Assembly (NCBI GenBank): GCA_000320605.2
Contig: KB445798.1
Span: 893,037 to 957,036 of the forward strand
DNA length: 64,000 bases
Source of the DNA: Gelatoporia subvermispora B
Taxonomy: Eukaryota; Basidiomycota; Agaricomycetes; Polyporales; Gelatoporiaceae
Direction: 5' to 3'
In this document: in pieces, positions 48,882-60,600 of the stretch
How positions within the stretch are numbered: position 1 is the first letter of the stretch
Layout: each line of letters begins with the position of its first letter
Position numbers and translations under genes: made by a program
Notes under the pieces: model-generated
What the model was told of the DNA's origin: nothing
The model's input: only the letters and a program-made list of their open reading frames with translations
Databases searched by the model: none

Positions 48882-49281
48882 TGCTGTAAACCGGGCGAAG
48901 AAGAACAGCGTAAGCAGTAAGTCACTCTCGCAAGCTAACTTGAGCGCAGAGAAGTTTCAACAAAAGACTCATCGGGTTTTATACTTCAAGTGAACCCTAA
49001 GGTAGGAGCACTTGAAGATTTACATTGCCGCTAATTTTTGATTATTGGCGACGCCAGGATGGCGCATAATGTGGTGGGATGAAGTTTTCTCAGTGGTGGA
49101 ATATGAGGAGTCGAGGAAAATTGTGTCGTGGGCGACGGGCGGAGGTGTCCATGTTAGGAAGGTTCGTGCTTCAAATGGGTTGTTGCTGTTGGTTATAGAT
49201 ACTAATACAGTCACTTAATCGCCAGATTAATACTAGTAAAATGTATTATTACGGTAGCACTGCTACCTCTCGTCAATCACC
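48882..49281. promoter_or_regulatory. Shared bidirectional promoter region of Plavaka element 1
   Basis: 400 bp between the divergent start codons of the DUF6532-like and transposase genes; AT-richer than the flanking coding sequence. The corresponding spacer in element 2 is about 249 bp. No motif shared by the two spacers was identified by eye. Confidence 0.5.
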
Positions 49282-52200
49282 ATGCCTGCTCGTACCCGCA
49301 CCCGCAATTCTCATTCAGCATGTTTGCAATGTCCCTCCTGTGGAAAAGAATGTCGCAATGCATCTGGCCTTACGCAGCACTACCATAGTGCACATACACT
49401 CCCTCAAAAGCTCCACCGTGCTGACGCAGTACTGGAGCTTGATGAACAGCCGTCTTTGCAACCGAGCACCAAGCACCAGACAAGCCACATCCCTCATTCT
49501 AAGAAAACCTATCATCCACGCATGAATGGTAAGTCACAACTGCAATTTGGATCGTCATTTCTTACAGAGTTTTCGGGCCTAATTTGCTGTAGGCCGCCCC
49601 TGTGATGTCAATGGCCACTTCATTCCTCATGGAACACGTCCGTCGCCCTGTCATCAGGAGCCGAATAGCACCGACTGGGCGCCGTACAATAATCGTGTTG
49701 AGTTTGAGACGGCTGACTTTCTCTTCAAGCGCGCACAAATGTCACAGGCCAAAGTCGATTGTCTTCTCGATTTATGGGCTGCATCCTTACTCGAGTACGG
49801 TGGGACTCCTCCGTTCAGCAACCATGATGACCTACATGCTGCAATTGATGCTACACAACATGGTGGGACACCGTGGAAATCATTTGAGGCGACATACTCA
49901 GGACCGCGTCCAGACGGTGAGATTCCATCATGGATGACAGCAACATATGAGATCTGGTACCGGGATCCACGAGAAATTATCAGCACAATGCTTGCAAATC
50001 CCGAGCTCAGTGACAAATTTGACGCAGCACCCTATCAAGAGCACAATGAGACAGGTCAACGGCGGTATACAGATGTCATGTCGGGTGACTGGGCATGGAA
50101 CCAGGCAGTATGGATCCCAATTATGCCTTGATGACTTAGCTGATGAGCTCGCACACGGCACAATGAACAGAACGAGATCACAAAGGACCCTGCTCTGGAC
50201 GGCTCGATGTTTGTTCCTGTCATCCTTGGGAGCGACAAGACAACTGTTTCGGTGGCGACCGGACAGAACGAGTATTATCCTTTATATCTTTCAATCGGCA
50301 ATGTTCATAATGGTGCACGGCGGGCTCATCAGGACGCTCTTGCGGTAATAGCCTTTCTCGCTGTTCCAAAAAGTACGTACTCTATCCTTATAATCTTAGG
50401 ACACACAACCATTCTGACGATATGCCGGTACAGCTGAGAGACAGTACGCAAACTCGGTCCCTTTCCGTCGCTTCCGGCGGCAACTCTTCCATTCAAGTGC
50501 GGGAATGATCTTGGAGACATTGCGACCCGGCATGTCATCTTATGATGTGCTACGTTGTCCTGATGGCCATTATAGGCGTGCTATATACGGTCTTGGTCCG
50601 TATATTGCGGACTATCCCGAGCAGGTTCTTGTTGCATGCATAGTTCAGGGGTGGTGTCCATCGTAAGTCTGCAGCCCAGTACTAGATTGTTCTCACGCAC
50701 ATAGAGCTAATCCTTTATTCTAGCTGTCTTAAATGTCGGGATGAGCTCGATAGCCATGGAAGAGGTGGTCGAAGAACGCAAGAACATACGGAACAGCTGC
50801 TCAGAGCATTTGACCCTGGGACTCTATGGCACGAATACGGGGTTATCGATGATATAATCGTAAGTTAAATATACCTTTCTTTGGACGGTATTGACCTGCA
50901 GTACCAGCCGTTTACTGCAAACTTTCCCCGCGCCAACATATACGAGCTTCTTTCTGGCGACCTTCTCCATCAACTAATCAAAGGAACATTCAAGGATCAC
51001 CTCGTGACATGGATTGGCGACTATCTTACACTCACATATGGCGAAGCAAAGGGGAAGGAGATCCTGGATGAGATCGACCGCCGGTAAGTGTACTTTTATG
51101 ACAGATTGCTGAGATCTTTCTGAGATATTAGCTACACATAGGATCGCTGCAGTCCCCTCCTTTCCTGGTCTACGCCGCTTTCCCCAGGGCCGAGACTTCA
51201 AACAATGGACCGGAGACGATTCGAAGGCCCTAATGAAGGTGAGTATCTGTATTGTATGCCCTGTTTCTATCAAGCATAACACTGTGTGTACAGGTATACT
51301 TGCCAGCTATTGCCGGCCTGGTACCATCGGAAATGGTGCTCTGCATGAGCGCATTTCTGGAATTCTGCTACATTGCCCGTCGCTCCGTACATACCGATGA
51401 TACCCTGGCACAGCTTCAAGATGCACTCGAGCAATTCAAGCATCACCGCGAGGTCTTTCGCGAGGTAGGCGTCCGTCCAGATGGATTCTCACTGCCACGA
51501 CAACATTCTATGGAACACTATGTTCGCCATATCCGCAATTTTGGCGCCCCAAATGGCCTGTGTTCGTCGATTACCGAGGCAAAGCACATAAAGGCCGTGA
51601 AGGAGCCCTGGCGTCGGTCCAATAGGTATGACGCGCTCGGACAAATGCTGTTAACGAACCAACGGCTCGATAAGCTCGCGGCGTCCCGTGCTGACTTCAA
51701 GGCCCGTGGTATGCTCCTGGGGACATGTTACTCGGACGCCGTGAAACGTCTTGAATGCCTCTCGATGGCGCTTTTTGACGTTGATGAGAACGATCCTCAA
51801 AACTCCCAGGATGAAGCCGAAAGCGAACGCGACAGCGGGACTGAGTCGGATGAGGAGGGCGCCGAGGATGGCAATGAGGACACTGGTGTGGTACAGGGGC
51901 CTCTTCTCGCCTCGGTGACATTGGCTAGACGACCTCGTAAGCTGCAGAGTCTTTGATGTAATAGCTAGTCTTGACAAGCCCTGCTGCCAGAGCCACATTA
52001 CCCACGGACTATGCACGAGCTCGGCACTTACATGAAGATCCCCGAATTCTCGCAGCTTGTCACTCGGTTCCTGCACGAGCGGCTCGATCCCGCAGACATT
52101 CGACCACTCGAAGTATCCTCGTTTCGGGTTTTCCATTCTTCTGTCGCCATTTTCCGTGCCCCCAGTGACATTTCAGGCATCGAAGGTCTGCGCCGTGAGC

Positions 52201-52622
52201 GCATTCGAGCCACACCATCGTGGCGCTCTGGACCTGGGCGCTATGACTGCATCTTCGCAGAGACAGATGAGAATAGTGCCGGGTTCCGCGGGCTGCTTGC
52301 AGCTCGTGTCAAGCTCTTCTTTTCCTTCAAGCACGTCCAACAGGAGTGGCCCTGTGCTCTTGTTGAGTGGTTTTCACCTGTCGGAACGGAGCCAGATCAA
52401 GAGACAGGAATGTGGATTGTCGAACCGGACCTGAACAATGATGGTATCCCAATTTGCGACATTATTCATGTTGAGTCTATATTACGGGGCGCTCATCTTA
52501 TTGGAGTGGCAGGTAGGGACTTCATACCTCGCAATTTGCGACACTACGAGAGTCTCGATGCATTTCAGTCATTCTATGTAAATAAGTATGCTGATCATCA
52601 TACACACGAAATTGCATTCTGA
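49282..52622 (+). CDS. Plavaka transposase with N-terminal C2H2 zinc finger, apparently intact
   Basis: Catalyses cut-and-paste transposition of the Plavaka family (RNase H-fold DNA transposons related to CACTA). Nine exons keep phase throughout: 49282-49528, 49593-50107, 50171-50372, 50434-50662, 50724-50859, 50902-51083, 51142-51238, 51294-51936 and 51991-52622, totalling 960 residues. The N-terminus has one C2H2 finger (CPSCGKECRNASGLTQ then HYHSAH). Family blocks in order: [67 protein letters not shown] (the Asp is a candidate catalytic residue), [111 protein letters not shown] and VEWFSPVGTEPDQETGMW, ending FYVNKYADHHTHEIAF. No stop or frameshift seen, so it may be autonomous. The second copy in this window confirms intron positions. 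Confidence 0.9.
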
Positions 52623-53514
52623 TCTTTGTAGAGTAGTGATCTTCATGTATGTACATATCTATAGATACTACCATGAGTGCCTGATTTGCGCATGAAAATT
52701 GTGAAGCTCGTCGGAAGCAAATCAGTGTGCCACCAGACACGTCAGACACATCCAGAGAGGTCGAGAGCATCAGGAGAATCGACCGGCCTCTTTTTGTACT
52801 ATTCTGTACTGCGCGGTACTTATAGACGCCCGCGATAGTGTAAAAAGAGTGTAAAGCTGTAAAAAGCCAAGTCGATGTCTATTTTGGATCTTTTCTTACT
52901 TCGAATGTCTTTGACTCTGCACTGTATCTTTCGAGATACTAATTTAGCACTTACCGGATATCTTTTGGGCGAGCTTGAGAGGCTACTTTACGAGCCTTTT
53001 GTTTTCGCTGACGCTTTTCCTACTATTAGCGTCTCACGCAGCTTTCGGTGGCCTATTTAGAGGTACAGATAGTAAAAAAAGAGCCCGGAAAGCGCAATGA
53101 GAGTACTGAAAGTGTGAAATCACAGAGAAAGTTGCGATCAAAGACGAGGATAGTGCCGTCGCAGTAATGTCACATGACCACAAGAGTGATGAAAAGCTGA
53201 TAAATTTGACGCTAGCTCACGGAAGACATACAAAGTATCTAACGTAGCTAGCTATAGTCCATATAGTCCGTTAAAGATGATATAAAAGTGTCCTAACAAG
53301 TACGAGAAAGCACATCAAGCGCCGTGTAGGAATGTGAAAGTACTGCAAAGACGAACATTCGGAACAGCGACAGCAATGAAATGCAGGGTTAGCAAACCGG
53401 TGGTCAACAGCAAGCATATGTAATGGCGACGACACAGATAGCGAAATGGGACATGACTAGCGACGGGTATGGGGCCAATGGAAAGTTGAATTGCCGGTGG
53501 CCGTTGAGAATGAT
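52623..53514. other. AT-rich right flank of Plavaka element 1
   Basis: No gene supported. Contains GTGTAAA/TGTAAA motifs at about 52838-52866 and is AT-rich to about 53400. It probably contains the right terminus of element 1, but I could not pair it with the left side. Confidence 0.4.
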
Positions 53515-53640
53515 GAGGTTAAGCTCGAGAACATGAGGCTGAACTTGGAGACACACGAGGTTGAACTCGAGGCCCTGGGTGAGCTTGGGGACGCACGAGG
53601 TTGAACTCGAGGACACGAGGTTGGGCTCGTGGTGACGACA
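53515..53640. repeat. Degenerate tandem repeat, unit about 19-20 bp (GAGGTTGAACTCGAGGACAC)
   Basis: About five imperfect units (GAGGTTAAGCTCGAGAACA, GAGGCTGAACTTGGAGACA, GAGGTTGAACTCGAGGCCC, GAGGTTGAACTCGAGGACAC, GAGGTTGGGCTCG). In one plus frame it encodes an alternating Glu/Leu peptide (EVKLENMRLNLETHEVELE), coiled-coil-like, but that frame closes at once, so it is treated as a repeat. Confidence 0.6.
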
Positions 53641-54022
53641 GCAGTGGCTATACGACAGAGGAAGCTGTTGAGAGCAGACAAGCAGGCCATTAGAGAAACG
53701 GATGCGAAAGAGCACCTGGCGATGTGTATGAAGGCGCAGGAAGTAGTTGTTGGTCAATATGTTGAAAGTCCGATGAAGCTCAAGTCAGGTAGTAATGCAG
53801 ATAGGGAGTGGAGAATGATTGAAGTGAGGATAGAAAGTAGGAGGGAATGATGTGGGCCTAGCATGACGAAGTTGACGAAGTTGACGAGATAGTGGCTAGT
53901 TCATGAGCTTGATGGAATTGTGGCTGGATGCGTGTATGTTCCACCAAAATTGTATGTCACCACTCTACGAGGGATGTCAACAATGCACTGACGGAGTTTA
54001 GTGGAGTCACTGACCTACAGGC

Positions 54023-57000
54023 TCACGGATCGGAGCCAAGCAGAGGGGGGATCGCCTCTCGCCACGCTACCGACTGACTGCGGGCAACACTGGAGACCTT
54101 GTACTTCCTGGACTCGAATTCGGCTGCAGCTAGGATGGCCTTGAGCTTCTTGACATCCCCCACGAGCCTCGTCTCGACGAAGGTTGCATATACTTGAGCA
54201 GCTTCCCCGTACTTGTCTTCACTGAAGAAGGTGCTGGTATCCTTGTTCGTGCCAGTGTTGGGGTTGGCCTGAGGCGTGAAGCAGACCTTCTTTGGCAGGG
54301 GTGAGGCACCCAGCTCCTGCACGAACTCGTAGCGCTTCTCGCTGTAGAGGTCATAGGCACGGTACAGCTGGACAGGTTCAATGTCAGATGAGCTTGTTCA
54401 CGAGAGAGTTTGGATCTTACCGCCGTCGCAGCCAAATTCAGGCCGCCGATGGGGTACATCTTCCCAAAAGACTCTATAACGGCGGGACCTGGCGACGATC
54501 TCATGCGCTGGTAGTGATTGGCAAAAACACAGAGGACCTCCTTGCTCATGAACGTGCCGCATCGCTATAATTGGTGAGATTATGCTACGGATAGAATGGA
54601 AAGTCTCTTACGGGGTGCAGTGTCTCAAAGATAAAATTGTGGCAGTCCAACTGCTCCGTGCAGTACTTGACGCGCTCGGACATGCTTGTAAATCGTTCTT
54701 GATTGGCTCGAGTGTTGAAGTGCGCGTCGACAACCAGGACTGCAGCTCGGGACATCATGTTCTTGTATGATGAGAGGCGCTGCTTGCACTTATATATGGC
54801 CAAGAGTTAGTATAGATAACGAAGGATAGAAGAGACATACCTGTTTGACCGTCTGACATTCGACTGTAAAGACCGTGTCTTGCAGCCCGCCACAGATGCA
54901 GTCGTAAATGGTCTGCACTGCATCGACGACGTCGTCGTCGTCAAGGTCAAACGGCTGCTTCTGACAAGCGGCCCAATTCTCAAAGCTTTGCGCAAATTGG
55001 GGCCAGACTTTGCGGACTTGGAAGGGTAACATATTGAGGGTCCGCTGCTTCTTCTCCTTCTCTTTATCCGCAGCTTTACCCTTTTGCTTACCCTTGCCCT
55101 TCTCCTCGTGACGTTGGCCAGCATCAGACCCCACTGAGGTTCCGGGTAGATCACTGTCGAAATCCTCCTCCTTGACATCGACCTCCAGATACTTTCCCTT
55201 GGCCTTGGCCTGCGTAGGCAGTTGAAGGGTTTTCGACGAGCCTGCTACCCTTTTGACCATGCCCTATGACGGAAAGATCAAAGACAAGTTACACATAATT
55301 TGTTTGGATAAAACTCACCTCGCTCGTGGGGCGAGCTCTGGTCTTAGGCGGACTCGCGCGGGCAGCTTGCCGTTCAGCCTCCTCGTCACCCTCAAAGCAA
55401 CCAATCCTCTCATCCTCCTCCGTGACCTCAAGCCTGAATGCAGGCGCCTTGGCCTTCTTTACGACACCCGCAGGATGCGCAGGCTTCCCTGGACCTCGTG
55501 AATAACCGCGGGAATCATGAGCGGCAGAATAATCGTCGTCTGAGGTGATGACAATAGGAGAGTCATGGGATTTGCGAGCAGAGCGAGGAGTCGTGTATGT
55601 CTTCACGGAGTGAGGAGTCTTGGGCGCGGGGAGATTGCGCTCCAGGAGAGCAGCACCGGTGGGCTTAGGCCTAGGCTTCTTGCGCACCACAGGAGAGGTA
55701 TTGATAGGGTCTTCGACGGTGTCATCGGCCATACGCTTCCTAGACGTGACCTCCGACGTGGAGGTGAGCTCATGCCGACCGCTGTACTTGACCTTCTTGA
55801 TCTGTGCGCGGTCCAGCGGGGCGCCTTTGTCGCTCAAGTCATCATCAGCCTTACGCTTCTCGACCTGCCTGGCGGTGCTAGCGCGGGGTCCATTTGTGTT
55901 CTTTGCCTGGTCTTCTGCAGGTGGATGAACGTCAGCTTTGCGGCTGGTAGCAGGAGCGGTGGGTCTGTGGAGCGTTTTGGTGGGTAATGCAGAGACCAGA
56001 GAAGCTTCTTCGTCTGACTCGGTCAGACTGGAGATCTCATCTTCCTCGGCCTCAACTATCGCTGGCAAGCCCCGCCCATTCTGCTTGACCTTAACAGCCT
56101 CACTCGTCTTCTTCGGCAGAGATACGTGAGAAAAGAGTTCTTCCTCCTCGGACCCAATGTCAGTCGGGATATGTTTCCTGGCGGCCTGACGCGGTGCTTT
56201 GCTGCTCGTGGCAGTCCTTATCGACCCTACAGTCTTGGACACAGACAGGACAGGTGGAAGCGCAATGTTCTCTTCCTCAGTGTCCGTCCGATAACCAGTA
56301 TCCTCGGCTGATCGTTGGGGCGCCTTGCCACGCCCACCCTTGGCATGGGTGGCAGAAGAAGCAGATGCAGAGGAGATGGTCGACTTCAAGGTAGATGATG
56401 TCGTGCCACTCTGCCAGGACAAGTTCTCCACGGCCTGGAGATAGCCAGCATTGACACCAGGTGAGTAGATGCTGCGACGATCGTCATCGCTGACGTGTTC
56501 GGATTTAGTAGGGAGGAGGAAAAGAGTGTTGGTGTGGCCGCATGAGCCGCAGGGGATGTGTAGATGTGGTGACATACAAGTCAGCACAAGTCCATGAGGA
56601 TGCAAAAGTAGAAGTCGCACCTTCCATTCTTGGCGCGCTTCTTGCCTGCATGAGATGTCTTACCTTTCACGGGCGACAAGTCCTCAGCGTCCATCTCCTC
56701 TACGACAGGAACAACCTCGCGCAAGTTCCTGATCTCCTGCCGGGCCTCTTTGTTCTTTTCCTTTATCTTCTTCCTGATCTTCTTTGGCGGCGTCCCTATG
56801 AGAGGCAACAGCAGTTCCGGATGGAGGACAGGGTCCATTATAGTGCCCTCAATCTGAGTGCCAAAGACCCATGGAGACCCAGGAGACTGGTCGCTATCAG
56901 TCTCCCACTCAGTTCCACTCGTCCACACCAGTTCCACCTCGCTGTCATCAGAATGCCTTACTTCCTTCCGGTATGGTTGGTTCTTGATCACAGACTTTTT

Positions 57001-57381
57001 CGGTCGAACATCGCTCTCAGCTTGCGCTTCTTCCTGCGGCTCGACTGCTGGCATCTCCTGCGGCTCTGGAACACAACATGAATGTACTGCATGGACCATT
57101 GGGAGGTCGTCCGGCTCACTGACGACTTCAGACTGCTTCTTGCCCTGCTTCGTCTTAGCTGGGGTGTACACTCTTTTCTTCTTTTCTTCGAGCTCCTCCG
57201 CTTTCTTGTCCTCCATCTTGGCGAGTCTCTTGAGCGTCGCGGCCTTCTCATCCGTTTTCTGCTTGACTGCTGCTACCTTCGCTGCGGCATCCGCCTGAAC
57301 CTGCGCAGAAGAGCGCCTAGTCCTTGGCTTGTCGGGTAGCCCCAGATGCTTCTCGGAGTTGCTGGCACGGGTCGCGGGCAT
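54023..57381 (-). CDS. Large DUF6532-like protein, partner of Plavaka 2
   Basis: The first in-frame ATG is at 57381 (MPATRASNSEKHLGLPDKPR). The N-terminal exon (to about 56620) is basic and Lys/Glu-rich with a predicted coiled coil (AAVKQKTDEKAATLKRLAKM). A long middle exon (55289 to about 56560) has a CGSCGH pair then a disordered, highly charged region with many Lys/Arg clusters (SRKRMADDTVEDP). The C-terminal part has the DUF6532-type fold: VWPQFAQSFENWAACQKQPF, DAVQTIYDCICGG, CKQRLSSYKNMMSRAAVLVV, SKEVLCVFANHYQRM and YPIGGLNLAATAVYRAYDLY with FSEDKYGEAAQVY (about 54150-54440). Stop at 54023-54025. It is bigger than the element 1 partner because of the disordered middle. Likely nuclear, DNA- or chromatin-associated by composition (inference). 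No disabling change seen. Confidence 0.6.
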
Positions 57382-57630
57382 CCTGGACAATTGTGGTGGG
57401 GGTTGGAAGTTACGAGGACGCAGTTGTGATGGGATGTTGAAGTTTTGCGCGCCTGGACGGTTCGTGACGACACTTGTCCGTTCTCGGACGATTCATGACC
57501 AACACACCAGAGTCCACGCGAAGTTACTCCTACCAGCGCCACATCTATCCTGCTTGTATCTTACTATATTTATTTTATCCATTGGCTTGACTCCCTCCAT
57601 CTCGGAACAACCGATGCACGCGCGAGCAAC
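57382..57630. promoter_or_regulatory. Shared bidirectional promoter region of Plavaka element 2
   Basis: Short spacer between divergent ATGs of the DUF6532-like and transposase genes; holds an AT-rich stretch (about 57560-57585) 50-70 nt before the transposase ATG. Counterpart of the 400-bp spacer in element 1. Confidence 0.5.
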
Positions 57631-60600
57631 ATGCAGGCAGGCTTAAACTCGGACTTCAAGTATAGATGTCATTTCTACGATCAAGGTTGCAGAAGACATT
57701 TCAAGTCGGCTCATGGGCTCACAAAGCACACACGATCCGTTCACCGGAACCAGCCTCTTCCTCCCCAAGCTCGTGTGCGTCTGAGAGTCCATCATACTCT
57801 CGATGCCTTGATGCCCGGGAGCTCTCAGGAGCCTTTAGATCCTCCAGAGGCCCTTGACAATGACGACGCACTGAGCTCTGCCCTTGAGGATCTAGGGATC
57901 GGTGACCACGAAGATCTCAAGGTGGTACATAAAGGACGTACAGGAGGTCTGCCACCACTTGATGGCAGCGAAGATGGAGACATTGCAGATGACGAATCCG
58001 AGCCATATCAAGATGGTGCTGAGCCGGGCCAATTCGACTACGAAGATGAAAACGAGCAGTATCAAGATGGTGATGAGCCGAATCAATCTGACTATGGAAC
58101 ATATCAGGACTGGTCCGACTCCGAGGACACAGACGCAATCGATGATCCTGCGTACGAGGTGGACGATGAAGAGTCGCGCTTATGCGAGCGACGTGCATGC
58201 TACGACGTGGTGATCGCCAACGCGAGACAGCAAGCAGTCATCGACGGGGAACTAGACGCAGATGAAGACGACGCACTCAAACCATTTGAAGAATATATCC
58301 GCTCTGGCGCCTTCGAGACCAGCTTGGGCTGGCATTCTTCCAACGATGCTTCCCGCCACGGGACTAGAGAACCATCTCAATGTCCAGCGCCCGCTCGACC
58401 ACGAGTGGACGAGATCCCTGATTCGGACGCATCCACAGCATCCGATACATCATCAGAAGTCAACATCGTCAGACTTAGCGATTCTGACAGCTCAGACGCC
58501 GAGAACAAGTTCCCAGACGATCTCGACCAGGGTGATCTCGAGGATCGACCTCGTGGTTTGCCACCCATCCCTGCACGAACACCGTCGCCCCGGGGCGCTG
58601 CGATAGAGAAGCCAGGCCCTGTAGATGACCATCAGGCAGACGATGAAGGCGATTGGTCCGAGTTTGAGGACGAGGATGACGCAGGTATCATACGTCGTCA
58701 TCATCCAGATCTCAATGGTATGTTGTATGGACCTCGTGTTCAATACCAGGACTGACGATCTTTCAGGAAGACCATGTGACAAGAACGGAGTCTTCATACC
58801 TAAAGATGCGCCACCTCCACCTCGCGAAGCCCGAGCTCCAGACGATTACAGTCCATTCAACAATCGGACTCATTTCGAAGCCGCAGAATTCTGTTACACT
58901 CGTGCCAAACTATCGGCGAAGAATGTCAACCTGTTATCAATTTTATGGGCCGCGAGTCTTGCAAGACATAAGGACAGTGCACCTCTCCGCGGTGCAAAGA
59001 GTCTATATGAAACCATTGATTCGATTCCTCTCGGCGGCGTTGCCTGGAACCAGATGGAATTCACAGCCAAGGACCCAGAAGAACCTGATGATCCTAAGCG
59101 TCCTTGGAAATCGGAAACATATGAAGTGATATATCGTGATCCCTGTCAGGTTGTAAAGGAGATTATCGCTAATCCCAGCTTCGACGGCGAGTTTGACTAC
59201 ACACCAAAGCGAGAGCACTTGCCGAATAATGCAGGATTGCGCCGGAAGGACTTCATGAGTGGCGATTGGGCCTGGGATCAAGCTGTCAGACGATCTTCTC
59301 ACTCCGAGTTCGATTTCAAGTACTAATTAACTCTGTCTCAGACGAAAATCGCGAAGGACCCTCAAACTGACGGTGCCATGTTTGTTCCGGTGATATTGAG
59401 CACGGATAAAACTACTGTCTCTGTTGCGACAGGACAAAACGAGTATTATCCTGTCTATGCCTCAATTGGTAATGTACACAATAATGTTCGACGCGCCCAC
59501 CGGAACGCCGTCGTTGTCATTGGTTTCCTGAACATACCAAAGGGTGAGTGCTCGTTCCTCCTTGTGACTAAATCTACTCACCAACACATTTCCAGCGAGC
59601 AAGGAGTGCGAGAAAGACGCCGAATTCTTGAAGTTCCGACGGCAGCTGGTTCACACATCACTTGCCGCAATGCTGGAGACTCTCAAGCCGGGTATGGAGG
59701 TACCGGATATTGTCCGCTGCGCTGATGGCCACTTTCGGAAGGCTATATATGGCATTGGACCCTACATCGCTGACTATCCGGAGCAGGCACTCATCGCATG
59801 CGTCGTGCAGGGATGGTGTGCAAAGTGAGGCAACACTTGATAATTGTTGAAACTTACTCACTCATGACCTGCAGATGTACAGCAGAGCCTCCTGATCTTG
59901 ATTCAGGAGGAGATCTGCGATGGAAAGAGCATACCGAAGCTGTTATAGAGCAGCTTCAGACTGGAGAGGCGTGGGATAGCTATGGCATTGTCAACGACAT
60001 AATGGTGAGAAGTTTTTCCTTCGTTTTATCATCTGAGCTCTTCTTTGTGTTGCATCTGGTTCTCCGTGGGTAATCTATCGAATTCCGGGATCTATATGGT
60101 CAGCAGTCTCAAGTTCAGCAAGGGCGCTGCTTACATGCAAGCCTCGCCCCGCCATATCCAAGCCACTCAAAACATGGTGTCCCTCCTTCCTGTCGTCTCA
60201 ACCATACCACCCCCACTCCCCCGGTCGCCGATTACTACGCTGCCACTGCTAGTCCTATGCGTGTGCTACGCCAGACATCGCCGGATGCACGGCGAGCGCC
60301 TGGTCCCCGACTTTGGCAATAGTCCGGCCCGTCTATCGAGCGCCTGTGCTCGATAGTGCGATGGAAGGGCAGAAATGAAGGATATACAGACAGGCAGGGA
60401 ACACAAGTTGAGGGTAGGCATCGAGCGAGAACCAAGGAGACTCCCCGAATATCGCAGAAAAGATCACTCGGATTCGCCTCAAAACCATGGATCAGCATCA
60501 AAGCTATGCGCGTCGACAACGACCACTCACCATCGTAGTGCCCTCTGGGTACCATGAAATATCCCAGATCCCGACGCCACTGGACAACGACTCCACTGGA

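Larger units (their letters stand above)
46898..52622. mobile_element. Plavaka-type DNA transposon 1: divergent DUF6532-like gene plus transposase
   Basis: Coding core of a Plavaka element. The minus-strand DUF6532-like gene (46898-48881) and the plus-strand transposase (49282-52622) start 400 bp apart and transcribe outward. Both appear open. Terminal inverted repeats and target-site duplications were not identified by eye; the ends probably lie in 46.4-46.9 and 52.6-53.4 kb. The right flank has clustered TGTAAA motifs (about 52837-52866) that might be subterminal transposase-binding sites. Confidence 0.75.

Noticed and set aside
52875..53060. 61-codon plus-strand frame downstream of Plavaka 1
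   Set aside because: Short, AT-rich, no domain; lies in the probable transposon terminal region.
53404..53757. 117-codon minus-strand open frame over the 20-bp tandem repeat
   Set aside because: It is produced by the repeat read antisense; no start context, domain or splicing; the sequence is better explained as a degenerate tandem repeat.
55565..55987. Plus-strand open frames of about 100-140 codons
   Set aside because: Antisense shadows of the GC-rich disordered exon of the second DUF6532-like gene.
46898..57381. Interpretation as a Kyakuja-Dileera-Zisupton (KDZ) element with TET/JBP partner
   Set aside because: Transposase motifs ([23 protein letters not shown], KYxDHHTHEIAF) are of the Plavaka type, and the partner genes lack the HxD dioxygenase motif of TET/JBP proteins.
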